Part shown: piece by piece, positions 48,308-61,100 of the stretch | Position numbering within the stretch: position 1 is the first letter of the stretch | How the letters are laid out: each line of letters begins with the position of its first letter | NCBI GenBank assembly: GCA_037389465.1 | Contig: JAZARR010000171.1 | Location: 5,603,001-5,667,000 of the forward strand | Length of the DNA: 64,000 nucleotides | DNA from: Baylisascaris procyonis | Lineage: Eukaryota > Nematoda > Chromadorea > Rhabditida > Ascarididae | Direction of reading: 5' to 3' | Notes under the pieces: model-generated | Database searches by the model: none | The model's input: the letters and a program-made list of their open reading frames with translations, nothing else | What the model was told of the DNA's origin: nothing | Made by a program: the position numbers and the translations under genes

Positions 48308-49964
48308 TAAGGTTCTTATTTCTCTGATACATAGGCGTATTACCCTTCTTTCTCTCTTTCTCCCTTCCTGTCTCCCTCTCTCTTCATTCTAGAAGAGTTT
48401 TGCAACTTACTTCTTTTTTTTGGAAATTCGGCCCTTGTTAATTTGTAAAGTGAAGAAAAAATTAAGCTTAGAGGAATTGATGTTTTGGTAATAGAACAGC
48501 TTGAAAAATGTTATCCGAGCGATCCTCTCATAATCAACTTTTTTTATGTTTCAATCCATTATTCCACTAGAAAAAGCACTGAAAATTTTCTATTCCCATA
48601 TTACTTCCCCACAGATTCCCAAAAGTTTCATTTCAAATCAAATGGTGTATTTTTCAAGAATTTTACGTTTTTTTTTCAATACTTATTTACCGCATGGTTA
48701 TGGTCCGCTTCATTTATATAATTCTAGAATTAGGAACCCTTTAGCAATTAGAGAAATACTAAAATAGGCATGCTGATTAAAATTTATGCTAATTTATTGT
48801 TGAATAAACTCTTAACACCTACAAAGGGATCTTCTCATATGCTGTTTAAAATGGTCTTCGATGCGGAATGCTACAATAGATTAACATTCAGTAATATCAT
48901 TGATAAATCATAGTGATAAGCTTGTGATTATTGATGTAGTGATAAGAGCATATGTATAGTTACATCTGCCATATGACTGATAGGTTGCGTTCGTTAATTG
49001 AAGGTAACTAAAGGTATTTTCGTCTTGAATTTAAATCAAAAAAAGCTCATAGTTCGACGGTTATTTTCATCTTTAGGGATTGATTTCAATGTGATATTTC
49101 CTGTGAGGGGTCATTAAGGTATCGCTTTCCCATAGCGTTTATGATATTACGATGATGTCATTCGTTTTCTCTCATCGTTTTTCCTAATTCGGTGTATTGT
49201 TGAATGCATTTCCACATCAACTACCATCATCAGTCGATTTTTACCCTATTGCACCTTTATCGTAAAGGTGATCGAAATTTTATTTACCTGTTTCTTCTTT
49301 CACGCAACAATTTTTGAAAGTTTCTAGATTGGCGGTTACCATGTCGACGATGGTACCTCTTAATCATTCATTTTCTACTTTTCAATTTCCATGCAAAAAA
49401 AAATTGCATATTTTTTTGCGAATTTTTCTTGAAAATTTTTTATCATTTGAAATTTATACGATAAAATATACCTTAATGCTTTCAAATTTAATTATATGTC
49501 ATGGACTTCTCTCCATCTTCCCCCTCCCTCCCATCACTCCCTCCCCACCGCGTCCGCACCCTCTAATATTATTGAAAAATCCATTCTCACGTGCAAAACG
49601 GTTGACTTTCTTAAAAAAGCTTTCCAGATGATCATTTGCATATGAGTGTGTGATCCATAGGGTGCTCAAAGGATGGATTTTAACGAAAGGCTGAGGTATA
49701 TGTAATCGACTGGCTATAGAAGCTAGATGACCGTATCATATTGTTTAGAAACCCATGGGCTTATTGTTGGCATGTTTTTTCTTCTACATAGTTGTACCGT
49801 TTAAGTTTTAAATTATATTTGTATAATTTCTTTTCGCACATACTGAAAAGCGTTTATGACGTATGATGATGTTTAGTTATTTGCAGCGATAACGATGCAT
49901 CAATTACTACTAACATCACCATGAAACGACTTTCGGCGTCCACCTCTTCAGGTGACATCTTTCT

Positions 49965-50223
49965 TCACGTTCTAAACACTAGATTCGACAATTGTATCAA
50001 TTTAACACTCTCAGGGAGGTATCGTAATTCTTTATTTACAAGCCCTGGGCTTCGTGCAGTTTGTGATGTTGCAATAATCTCTGTTTTCTGACTGAATTCA
50101 TATAGAAGACTAGAAAATGATATAGAATTGTTGGCTTTGGATAAAAATTTTTGAGAAAAGGAGAGTACTTGTTTTGCGGAATATCTGTGGAATATTGTTT
50201 CTGAATAATGAGTGAGTCCATAA
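49965..50223 (-). CDS. Candidate minus-strand exon or small ORF, unidentified
   Basis: A CCTCAG acceptor-like site ends at 50224. Two frames stay open behind it: one starts ATG two bases later (MDSLIIQKQYSTDIPQNKYS ...) and gives 61 residues to a TAA at 50036; the other runs YGLTHYSETIFHRYSAKQVL ... to a TGA at 49965. Codon-like composition favours the second slightly. With two competing frames the call is weak. Confidence 0.22.
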
Positions 50224-51969
50224 CTGAGGTAAAAAATAATTTTTGAAATAAATAAAAAAAATCTCTCAAAAGTGGTCACATATTTGACACGTTTCTATTA
50301 CTAATGAACCAAATGTTTTTTAATACTTTTTAACGCCTTTAATTACCAATTATTATTGTTTATTTCCTTCACCTATTGCATATATCATTATTTGGCAATT
50401 GTGTTACGATCTATCTAGTGCTGCTAATTTATTATTAAACTATAAATAAAATTGATATAGTGGATTCTCGCTATCAGGTGGATTTTCTCTAATGATATAA
50501 ATTTCGGATTGATCTATACTTAGAATATTTCAGAAGTTTCTATTAATTTTTGCAATGGGAATAGGATTAAGGAAATTTGATTTATTTTTATTTTCCATTC
50601 AATTAAAAAAAAACTCAGAAATTTCACTTTTAAAAGCAGTGATCGCAAAAATATATTGGTTGATTGATCGATAAACACTATCGATCGGCTAAAATCGGCA
50701 TTGTCACATTTCCAACAAATAAAAATTTACAAGCCGGTTTTATTGGCATCTCTAATGGTCGATATTCGAATGGGTGTTGATGGTATGATGCATTCATTCT
50801 CAACGTTGAAATCGTTATCAATATGATCGTAAATATGCACATGCAATCTAAAATTGAGAGACGCTGAATTTTATTGCTCCTATTTATTCGAATATTAACG
50901 TTGTTGATTTATTCTCCCCTCCCCCCTCCCCCCAAAAAAAGGAGTATTTTTGATTTTATAGAATTGAATAGACGCATTATAAATTGTTTCTATATAAGGC
51001 AATGACTATGGTTCAGCTATATTTTATGAATAGATAGAGAAAATATTTCAAAATGTCTTTGTTTTTTTTTAATTTTACTAATAAAATTTGAGTTAATTAA
51101 CTTTTTGAGCTTGAGAGGAAATTTATTTGGTTTATTAGGCCAAAACTGAATTATCAATACTTCGAAAAATATATTCTATATTTGAGCGGAATAAATTGAT
51201 TGTAAACGTTTCAAATATTCTCATTACTTAAATTTTAATTTTTTTTTTTCGATAGATTGCATCGAAAGCCTCAAGAGTAACCAGAAGAATTTGAGAAGGG
51301 GGAGAGGGATAGTGAGATGTCGAGATTCAATTGTATATTTGCCCAACTGCTTCAAATATGATACTTTTGTGGGGAAGTTTTTGGCCTATGTTTTTGAAAA
51401 AAAAAGAAGCAATTTTCGAATGTCGTCCGGCTAATATTGTTTGAAGGTATATGCCGCTGAAGACGACAAAATTGAATCACACTGATAAGGGCAACGAGAA
51501 AAATGCACTTGTTTAAAGCTTTATGAGGGGTTTATCATCAAAAATATACTGAGCATAGAGGTGTGTGGAAAAATTTTTCTACAAGAAGTCGACCACTGAA
51601 AATTTACGATTTTCGGCAAAAATAGTGGGATATTTTCGAAAAATGTATCGATTTCATTGAACGTTAAGCAGACAGGTGGTAACTATTCCACGAAGATTGA
51701 AAAATGAAATAAGTTTATTGGGCTTACGGATAAAATATTTGACGTCGTACTTTACAACATTACTGTTATTCTTATAAGAGTTATAATGCTTTTATCTCCA
51801 TTTCGCAGTAATTCAACTGAAAACCTAAGCATTACCTGAAGGATGTTTCATCACATAAGAGACCTGAAGCTATGCTAACGTTGCTGAGTGCAACTATTTC
51901 TTTAGATATGTGACATGAAACCTGATCTTGAAGTAGTCTTAATTTAATTCATTTCATTGTGTTTTCCAG

Positions 51970-51999
51970 CTTGGTAAAGGTTTTCCTTTACCAAGCTAA
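51970..51999. repeat. Perfect 13-bp-stem hairpin upstream of the ATPase exons
   Basis: AGCTTGGTAAAGG, a TTTT loop, then the exact reverse complement, 140 bases before the first detected ATPase exon. Its role is unknown. Confidence 0.75.
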
Positions 52000-52138
52000 T
52001 ATTTCTTGCTCCACCTCGTCTCGAATACCACACACTTGACAGGCCACTTTGGCTTGTTGCTAAGTACTGGCAGACTATTTCTTATAATATTTCTTATACA
52101 CTATTTTTGTTAGCCAAGCCCTATTTGTGTTATTACAG

Positions 52139-55100
52139 AGCTGCGCGAATGGCTGCAGCGGCGTTTCAATCGCAAATCGTCCACTCACACAACGGCCGAC
52201 GATGCGACCGACATCGTGCAACATCAACTACTCAAAGTGGGCTTTATTTATAATAATTATGCTATTAAAACTAGTAATTTTATTATTTATTGTGTTACGA
52301 CAGGTATCGCATAATGCTGTACCTTTTTAAAGTATCAGAGCCTCACTATGAAATTGGCCGTTGCTATAGGCTACGAAGATGCATCTATTCAATGGCGATT
52401 CTTTTTTACTGTTGCTGATACATTCTTCTGTACATTTCAAATGTTGTCTCAATTCAAGGTTTTTTCGTATTTACCACCCGTAAATGTTATGAGCAAAATT
52501 GACAAGCATTTGGGTATTTATTACCGCCATTAATCCTTATTATTGAGTTATTTTTGTTTGTTTTTATTTTTCATATTTAATGCGGAGTTGCGATATCGTT
52601 TGATATTTACCTTCAGTGCCAACTTTTTTTTGGCGTTTTTTTAACTTCTCCCTAAAATTTGTGAATATTTCATTAAAATACATAAAATACGATTTTGTCA
52701 TGAATGTTCAAAGTGAATAGAGAGAAAATTTTATAAAATTCCATAAAAATTTAAGAAATATCTTCACAAATCTCCTCTATTTCTCTTCAATTTTTTTACC
52801 TTATTCCCTGCCATTTATAGTGATTGTAAAGTTTTTACAAATATTTCTATGCAGGATATCGAACTGGACTCTACGTTTTTTGAACATACACTAACAATGG
52901 AACAATTAAATGATCTTTTTCCACTTTCACGAATATGCGTTGAGGATCCTCGACGTACCAAAGGTTTAAATAAGGTATTTTTATTGTTAAACTTTTTATT
53001 TATTCGTACAAAACGTTGGCTTTTATCAATACTTTCCTGTTTGACTATTTCACTTCCTAGAGATTTCATGTCTTATACCATCTATATTCTTTGTAATAAA
53101 CAAAATTATGGTAATTTTGCTCGATTTACAGTATGAAGACATTTTTAAATTCTACAGTAATCTCTCTACAGTAATCTCCAAATTATGATTGATATAAGCA
53201 TTTTTTTTAATTTCAGGATGAAACAATGGCACGATTATCAAAAGATGGTCGTAATATAGTTTGTGCAGTGACCGGAAAAGATGCATTAAAAATATTTCTC
53301 TCACAATTTTTGAATACGTTTCGTATGTTATTATTACTAGTCGCTTTGACGTGTTTAATTATCTATATTGTCGACACGGAACATCTACTTGAACTCTACC
53401 TCATGATTATATTACTTGGTGTTTCAATTGCATTATGTCTTATTAGTTATTGGCAAGAAAAAAGTGCTTATGCAGTAAGTTTTTAGCTATTTATTCATAT
53501 TTTTTTAAATATATTAAATATAAATAGAATTTGGTTCTTATAAATAATAATTTAATATATTAATGCAAATTACTATACAGTGAATTAATGCAATAGTATA
53601 TACTGGACGTTCTGAACGAGTAATTTTCTATGAAGAGTGACTATATTGTGTAATAAAATTTCACTAGCAAGCATGAAACTTATTGTATGGTAAAATTTCT
53701 TTTTTTTCTGTATAAGTAAGTATTCCGTAAATGAAATATTGTAAAAATTTGTTGTCAAACATTTAATTAAACCTTACTTATATTACATTTATGAATTCAA
53801 ATTCCTAATAGCATTTGAACGTTTTCTATGTGTGAAATGGCAATTTCGCTCATCCGATATCAAGTTCCGCAGATTTCATCGCGACGCTTTAAATTTTTTT
53901 TTTTTAAATAGCGGAAATTGAGTGTTTTCAATCTTATATGATTTAACAAGTCTCCTTATACTTCAAGAAAGCGGCATCACTCTCGAACCATAGCACTAAA
54001 ATGGTAATTTAGAATTCCATCTTGTATGATTTCAGCAAGTTCGTGGCTTCCAATCAATAGTTCCCACATCATGTATCGTTGTACGATCCGGACGACGAGT
54101 TCGTGTGAATGCTAGTGAGATTGTCACCGGTGATGTTGTTTATCTAAGGTTGGTGATTAGCTTAAATATTTCTTTGGTTTTTCTTTTTGCTCTCTATTAG
54201 CGATTGTCGCTCATTTTCCGTTAAGGTCCAATCGTAAATCCGACAATAACTATTTTCATCGTATTTCATTTCAGCAGATCAAAGCATCTTTCGCTTAGAT
54301 TAGTTCTTCAGACCTGATCATGGATTGATGAAAAAAAAGTGTTATGAAAAAGTGCATAATATGTCTAAATTTTGGGAAAAAAATAAACAAAATAGGCTCA
54401 TATTTTGATTGTTGTACTAGTTGGCGTTTAATTGATACGTTGATTTATGCAAATATTTTCGAAAAATTGAGAAAAAACTAGATATATCAATTATTAGCTC
54501 AAATTTTATGTAAATTTTAGCCCAGGTGCTCGTGTTCCGGCTGATTTACGATTAATCTATACGAACGATCTTTTTCTTGAGACATCATGGATTAGTGGTG
54601 AAATTGATCCATTACAATTCTATGATGCATCCGTGAAAAAAGGTATTAGTGCATTCGCTGCACAAAATATCGCATTTAATGGATGTCAATGTGTACGTGG
54701 TGATGGATTGGGAGTCGTTATTAAAACTGCTAACAATACGGTACGTTAAATTTTTTAATCTTTATTACCTCTTATATTTAATAATTGAGAGTATTTTTAG
54801 AATTTTCCGGTTTCTCTAGTTCTCATAATTTTCGCTGTTCTTGTTTTTCCGATTTCGTTGTTTCCCGTTCAGCCGTTTGTTCCATTCTATGTGAACGTTC
54901 AGCTTCAGGTTTTTCCAACTTTTTTTTCGTATTTCAATGCAATCCAGATTCAATTATAAGTCAAGTAATGTCTACAATAGTCATTCACTCAAGTTGTTGG
55001 ATTTTTACTAAACGTTAATAAGCAATAATTTAAAAAAAGTCGATAAGAATTCAGGTGATCGGTAGATTAATGGAAACGATGGGTCAAGAAGAAGGTCGAG

Positions 55101-58100
55101 CAACACGACTCGAACTTGAGCACAAACGTTTCGTGACATTCATCACTGTGCTTGCGTTTATTTTGGCTACATTGACTTTTGTTATCGGTATTATAATGAA
55201 TCATTTTCATAATTTAAAAGATATATTCATCAATGGATTTCTTGTTATTATCGTCGCTAATTTACCACAAGGTGAGATTTATTATTTATTTTCGTTTTTC
55301 ATAAAATATTTCAATTCTCAAATAAAAATGTAGAAAAAAAACCCATTTTTCCACATTCTTAATTTAGGCAGGATGGTCTGTCTGCATAATGATATAAGAT
55401 GCATAATGACCAAGTTTTTTCTTGCTGCCAGCATTTGAGTTCAGTTTGTGACAGCCGTATTGACAATGAATATAGTTTGGCCTCATGAATGCAAACGATT
55501 ACTGAATCGTTCATTGCTTAATCGTCTTCACTCTTTTTTTTGATGCTTCTGTCGAGTTGTTTTAATCCACTTTCATACATTGAATAACGATAGGAAGTAA
55601 CTTGTAAAATTCTCCACAGTTTTAAATAATGAATGCAATTTAGAAGATGCCAAGTTAAATCGAAAACTTTCGCAGGTACCACAGAGTTTTGAAATTTTAT
55701 TGAAACTTTTTAGTGGAGAATATTGTAGGGCTTGGAGTCTTTAAGTCAGTGGAATAATAAAAGAGTCAAACTGAAATCATTGCCGCTTGGACACCTTTGA
55801 AGATCGGATTTATACTCGTGTTTTTTAAAATTTTTTTCAATGAATTTGTATATTCATTTGATACTGTTGATTAGGATAGTTGTTTCTATTATGACATCGT
55901 TGATCTGCTTTGCTGATTTTTTTCAGCTGACTACTGTTTTTATTGCTACAATATTTTTCGCATTATAAATTAAAAAGACCGTTTTTACCTTCAAAAACCG
56001 CACATTATTATAGAGTACTTACATTTTTATTTGCTATTATTTTCAAATGCTAGATTACCTGTCGGTTTATGGGAGATGTGTAATTGGTGACATCGAGAAG
56101 GGGTTTTAATCAAGTTTCTACGGTATATTTCCGCAGTTTTGATGTAGGTCACCGCAGTTTTGATGTAGGTCACGTTTTTTCTTGCCGTTTTTTTGTTTTT
56201 CATCCCATTTTCGCCATATCTTCCACTACTTCTATGTAGATCTGCAAGAAACTTGAGTAGAAGATAATAAGAAGGTTGCCCATATATGATTCAGCGGGTT
56301 CCTTCCCCCTCTTCGATGTCCGCGCCTGTTTTATAAAAGATTTTAGGCTTACCAATAACGCTCGCAGCTGCATTGATCATTGTTGCAAGGCGATTAGCTA
56401 AGAAAGGTCTCTATATGAAACGATTGGATGTGGCCGAAACGTTAGGTACTGCAACAGTGGTGATGTGCGATAAGAGGGGTGTATTCACCTCAAGTGATAT
56501 AACTGTTACTGATGTATGGCATGATCGTATGTTTTTCAGAGGTGAGTATATTCTCATTCTAAAATAGAAAATACCCTTTTCTTCGGGAAACACTCCCCAT
56601 TTTGGGAAGTTTTTACTTGTAAAATGGAACACTTACCTCCCTCATGTCGCTAAAAGTGTATATCTGTAATTATTCTACTTTCGAAGTGCCATTTTTTTGA
56701 TCGGGGATGAAAGAATGGGATATTTGTGACTCCCTCTGGGCAATTGCTGAGAGAATATAGCCAAAACATCGTGATGTGATATATGAATATTCTGCTTCCA
56801 CATAGCTACAGTAATGAATAATCTACGGTAATTCATAAGGCCGATGATTCACTTAGCGGTTTTAGGTCAGTTAGTGGATATTATTGTTGAACATTGTGCA
56901 TAAATCCTGTTCAGATTCATCAGCATTGAGATTATAAAGTATAAGATTATCTGATTGTGTTATCATGAACACAGTTTGTTTACTAGGAAAAAAAACATTA
57001 TTATTTCAACGAAACCAGGCGGAAACTTTGTTTTGCGAGATTGGTTTTAGGGTGGATTTGAACTCGGGATGGTTTGTGCGTTAAATTTGATGCCTTTCGA
57101 AACTGCAACTAACGAAATTCTTTTTGATAAGTAATTGCGATTTGCGGATTAATTTTGTTATTGCGATCAAATAAAAACTTAATACCTCAAATTTTACGGC
57201 TTTTTTACTTCGTTTTTTTTTTTTTTCTCATTTTACATCTTATTTAGTGGAAGTGTTATTCATGCTTTGCCTCCTTCAGTGGGGAACTGCAAGAATTAGC
57301 TCATCTGCGGTCTTTTTTTGTTTTAAAGGAGGAAATTAACTGAAAGAAGAAGCTATAAGTGTAGAGGAGCTTCTTCTAGGACCAATAATAACAAGTGGAC
57401 GTCGCTATTCACGATCCACGGTGACTTCGTTGGAGAACGTAGACGAGCATGTCGATGCGTTGTTGACAACGATGAGTGTTTGCAATAAGGCACAAGTCGA
57501 ATCGGTGAGATCGGGTAGCTTAGCGAAACGGAAGCAAATCACATTGGATATGGATCTCAATAATATCAACTCTTGGGGAAAAATTTTCAACAATGGGTTA
57601 GTCATTAAAATATTTATTACTGAAACTTCCTAAAGAAATTGCACGGCATGTGTTTTTTGTATTTCCGTTGAGTAGAACAGCCGACGCATCAACACCAACA
57701 TTCAACAGCATTTTGCTTTTCTTTTTTCGTAGTCGATCGATCATAGAAGTTCTGAATCGAAAATTCCGATTCTTGCTTTGTCTTTATTCAATTTTAGGTT
57801 TTATTTTTTTTTATAACATTATAAATCCTAAAAAGTTTTTATAATAACCTTAAGTTATATTTTTATAATAATCTTAAGTTATGCATTGTAAACGATCGAT
57901 TTTGTTGAAATTTATTCTTGAATTTTAGTTTATTATAAGCTAAGTTGTACTGATCAGTTAGTCCTACCTATGTCGTATTCATAGTGATTCGGAATTTGAA
58001 AATAGTATACAAATAGATATTATGGTGATATAAAGTCAAATATGGCATCGTCATATTTCCTAACATTTTATAAATATTTATAAAAAGTCTTAATAAATAA

Positions 58101-61100
58101 GCAAGTTGGATGATGGCGGAAGTAAATCAAGATAGAAAGGAAGAAGATGTTCGAATTTGGCGTATTCTCGATAGTGTTTGCAAAGGAGAAGAATTGAGAA
58201 AAACCTTTTCATATTATTGCAACTTGCAACGAGGACAAAGTTTACTTCATCCAGTTGCAGTTTGCATTACATTTGCTGTTATTAGCGTTGAACTATTATC
58301 AAATTAAAACGTCTCATTGTTTAATGATTCTTTTTTTGCAGTATTTGAATTTTTTTCCATAATCATTCCTTAAAAATATTTTAGAACATTGATTTTTTTA
58401 AATCAAAAAAAAATTTTTTTGGTAATACGCCAAATTTTGCATTATTCAAATTTTTGCAGATCAACGCATCCAGATCTAGAGCAAATCACTATACAACGAA
58501 GCGTACAATTGAACAATGTACAAGCGGCATACCAAAAAAAGAATATTACAGGCAATCCAAGTGAAGTCGCTTTATTGAAATATGTTGAAGAGGTGACTGT
58601 AAAAATGCTCTTTGTTTATCTTTTTCTTTTTTTATATCAGCATTAGCATTTACATGCAAATCGGTTCACTTCCTTGATTAGCAAGGTAAACGTTGCATAG
58701 ATAGGTGAATATGAATAAATGATTGTGCATTATACCAGTAATTTGGTTTCATTTTACGGTAATATTTGTAAAACTTTAAGCATTCGTAATTATTCTTCAT
58801 GAGAGTTAACAATTTATGTCAATCGGTTCATCCTTAATAATACTTCTATATGAACGCATTTGAATGTATTAAATTTTACAAGAACCCATATTAGAGTGTA
58901 CTCATATCTCATCTTTGCACTGGAACAATTCGTTTCTTTATTTAATGCATTTTTCTTTATTTATAAAGTAGACATAGCTGAAAAATCTATCAAATTTTTT
59001 TTTCAAAATAGATCGTAAAAATTCTGAAATGAAATGACGAGGTTTTTTTTTCTGAAACTTGGTTTAATATTTCTTTTTTTAATTTTGAATTTTTTGTTGC
59101 TAATGTAGATTTTCTATTATTGAACGACTCATGGCAATGATATATGACTATCAAATAAGTTCGCAAATATATCGAATTATTTAAGTGTAAACGCTATGCA
59201 ACAATATTATTATTTATATATAGTGGATATAGAGTATTAAATCTTGTTCAACTCACTAATGCTTTATATTTTAGCATTTTATTTTCGGCGTGAATAACTT
59301 AAGTATATCAATTGCAAATATAGTCGATTCGATTGTAAGCTCTATTGGCAACTCGGCTGGCAGCTGTATTGGCAGCTCGGCTGTCAGCTATGTTAGCGAT
59401 TCGACAATGAGTTGTTCATTTCGCCTATAACATTATTATTCTCTAGATTTACTATATTAGAATACATTTAATGACGCTATATTCTTCAGATGGTTTCGGT
59501 ACAGTCGATACGTAACAATTATGAAATCGTTTTCGAGATTCCATTTGATGCTGGACGTCGTTTACATGTTGTTGTTGCAAGGGATAATCGCCAACCTCAT
59601 GTCAATGATGAGGGCAATATCAAGTAATTTCTTCTAGTTTATTTTCATTTATCACCTCATCGTTAGCATTTTCCAGCCTATTACCTTTCCGAAAAAGTAG
59701 GTTACTTTTATTAAGAAAGTTTTTTAGAAGTGAGAGAAAGGAGCATGACTAAAGGTGTTCTGATTACTCGAGGTAATACAGCAATTTAGGTTTTATATGT
59801 TCGTGAAAGGTGCACCTGAAGAAGTCCTTATGCATTGCTCGCGAATGTCTACCAACGAAGGAGAAGCGCCTATCACCGAAGGACTTGTCAATGAATTCAC
59901 GGTGAGCGTAATTGCTGTTTTAGTAGAGAGGAAGGGAAGAGGGGAGTCAGGGAAGAATGAGACCAGTGGTGATTTAAAGAGGGATGGGGATAGTGATAAT
60001 ATTCTTTCATAATTGACGACGTTACGTAGCAGTCTTGAATAGCTTTTCCAAGAAGTCAGGAAAATGGCTCACGTGATCACATTTGTTAAGAAACGGCAGG
60101 AAAATCTACACTTTTATCTGTCCGTTTCTTTGCGTTCATTTTTATATGGGTCCTGCCCACACGGCTTCTTTGATGCTGTTGTGCTCATTCACTTTCCAGT
60201 TATAAAATAATGTCACCTGTTTATTTTTATTGCGAATGAATATTTTTGCTCACGGAAACTGAATCTGAATCTAATTCGCGATTCATGTGGATCGTCGATC
60301 TTTAAATCCAGAGTTTGCGTAGGGCATATCTACTTTGGTCTTATTCCTTAATCGTTTATAACGTTGAATCGATTTAAGGAGGCCTATATGAAGTTGGGTA
60401 GCGAGGGACGTACTTGTATAGCTTTTGCGATGACAACCTTCGAAGCATTTTATGACATTCGTCTCACTGTTACCTCTGGGAAGTTGCCTGAGTACGAACT
60501 ATGTTTCCTCGGGATGGCCGCAATGTACGATCCACCAAGGAGTAACGTTGATCAGTCGATTGCAAAGTTGAGAACTGCTGGTAGATTTTATTTGACTTTT
60601 TTTCGAAAAAATAACCCCCGGGGTATAATTTCAAATTACTGATACCCAAATCTAGGCTAAAGCCATATGCAGCCAATCACAGAACAATTCGCAACCGTGT
60701 GTCACCAAGCTGAAAGAAAAAAGCTCATAAAGTGGCGATCCTTTGATAAATTTTATGAAGGATTAAAAAAGTACAAATTTGTAGCTATAAGAAAGTAGAA
60801 TTTCTGAAAAATATATAAGCATCAACTTTTCGATGAGATTCTTTAACGCTCGTCTTCTACTTTTATTTGTTGTATTCACTTCCAACTAGTTCATTATTAT
60901 ATTTTCTTTTTTTTTTCGATGATATGTTCCTCATCAAAACAGTTGCCTATAGATTCTCTCCACCCCTCCCCAAATGGGGTCTATTAATATTCAATTGATA
61001 TAAATAAAGTACTAATAACTTCCATGAGCTATATTCTTCGTTTATGAATGGAACCTTTTAACGTTTTAAGGTATAATGCAATGTGTTTTAAGCTGATTTT

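Larger units (their letters stand above)
38683..52138. other. Gene-poor AT-rich region
   Basis: Thirteen kilobases with tandem and AT repeats and three weak candidate ORFs or exons (39438, 48051, 49965-50223). It may in part be the first intron or promoter region of the P-type ATPase gene, whose first exon was not found. Nothing else is supportable. Confidence 0.5.

Noticed and set aside
57041..57115. tRNA-like GGATTTGAACTCGGGA segment (T-loop look-alike on the minus strand)
   Set aside because: The T-stem does not pair and no anticodon or acceptor stem can be built around it; at most a chance match.
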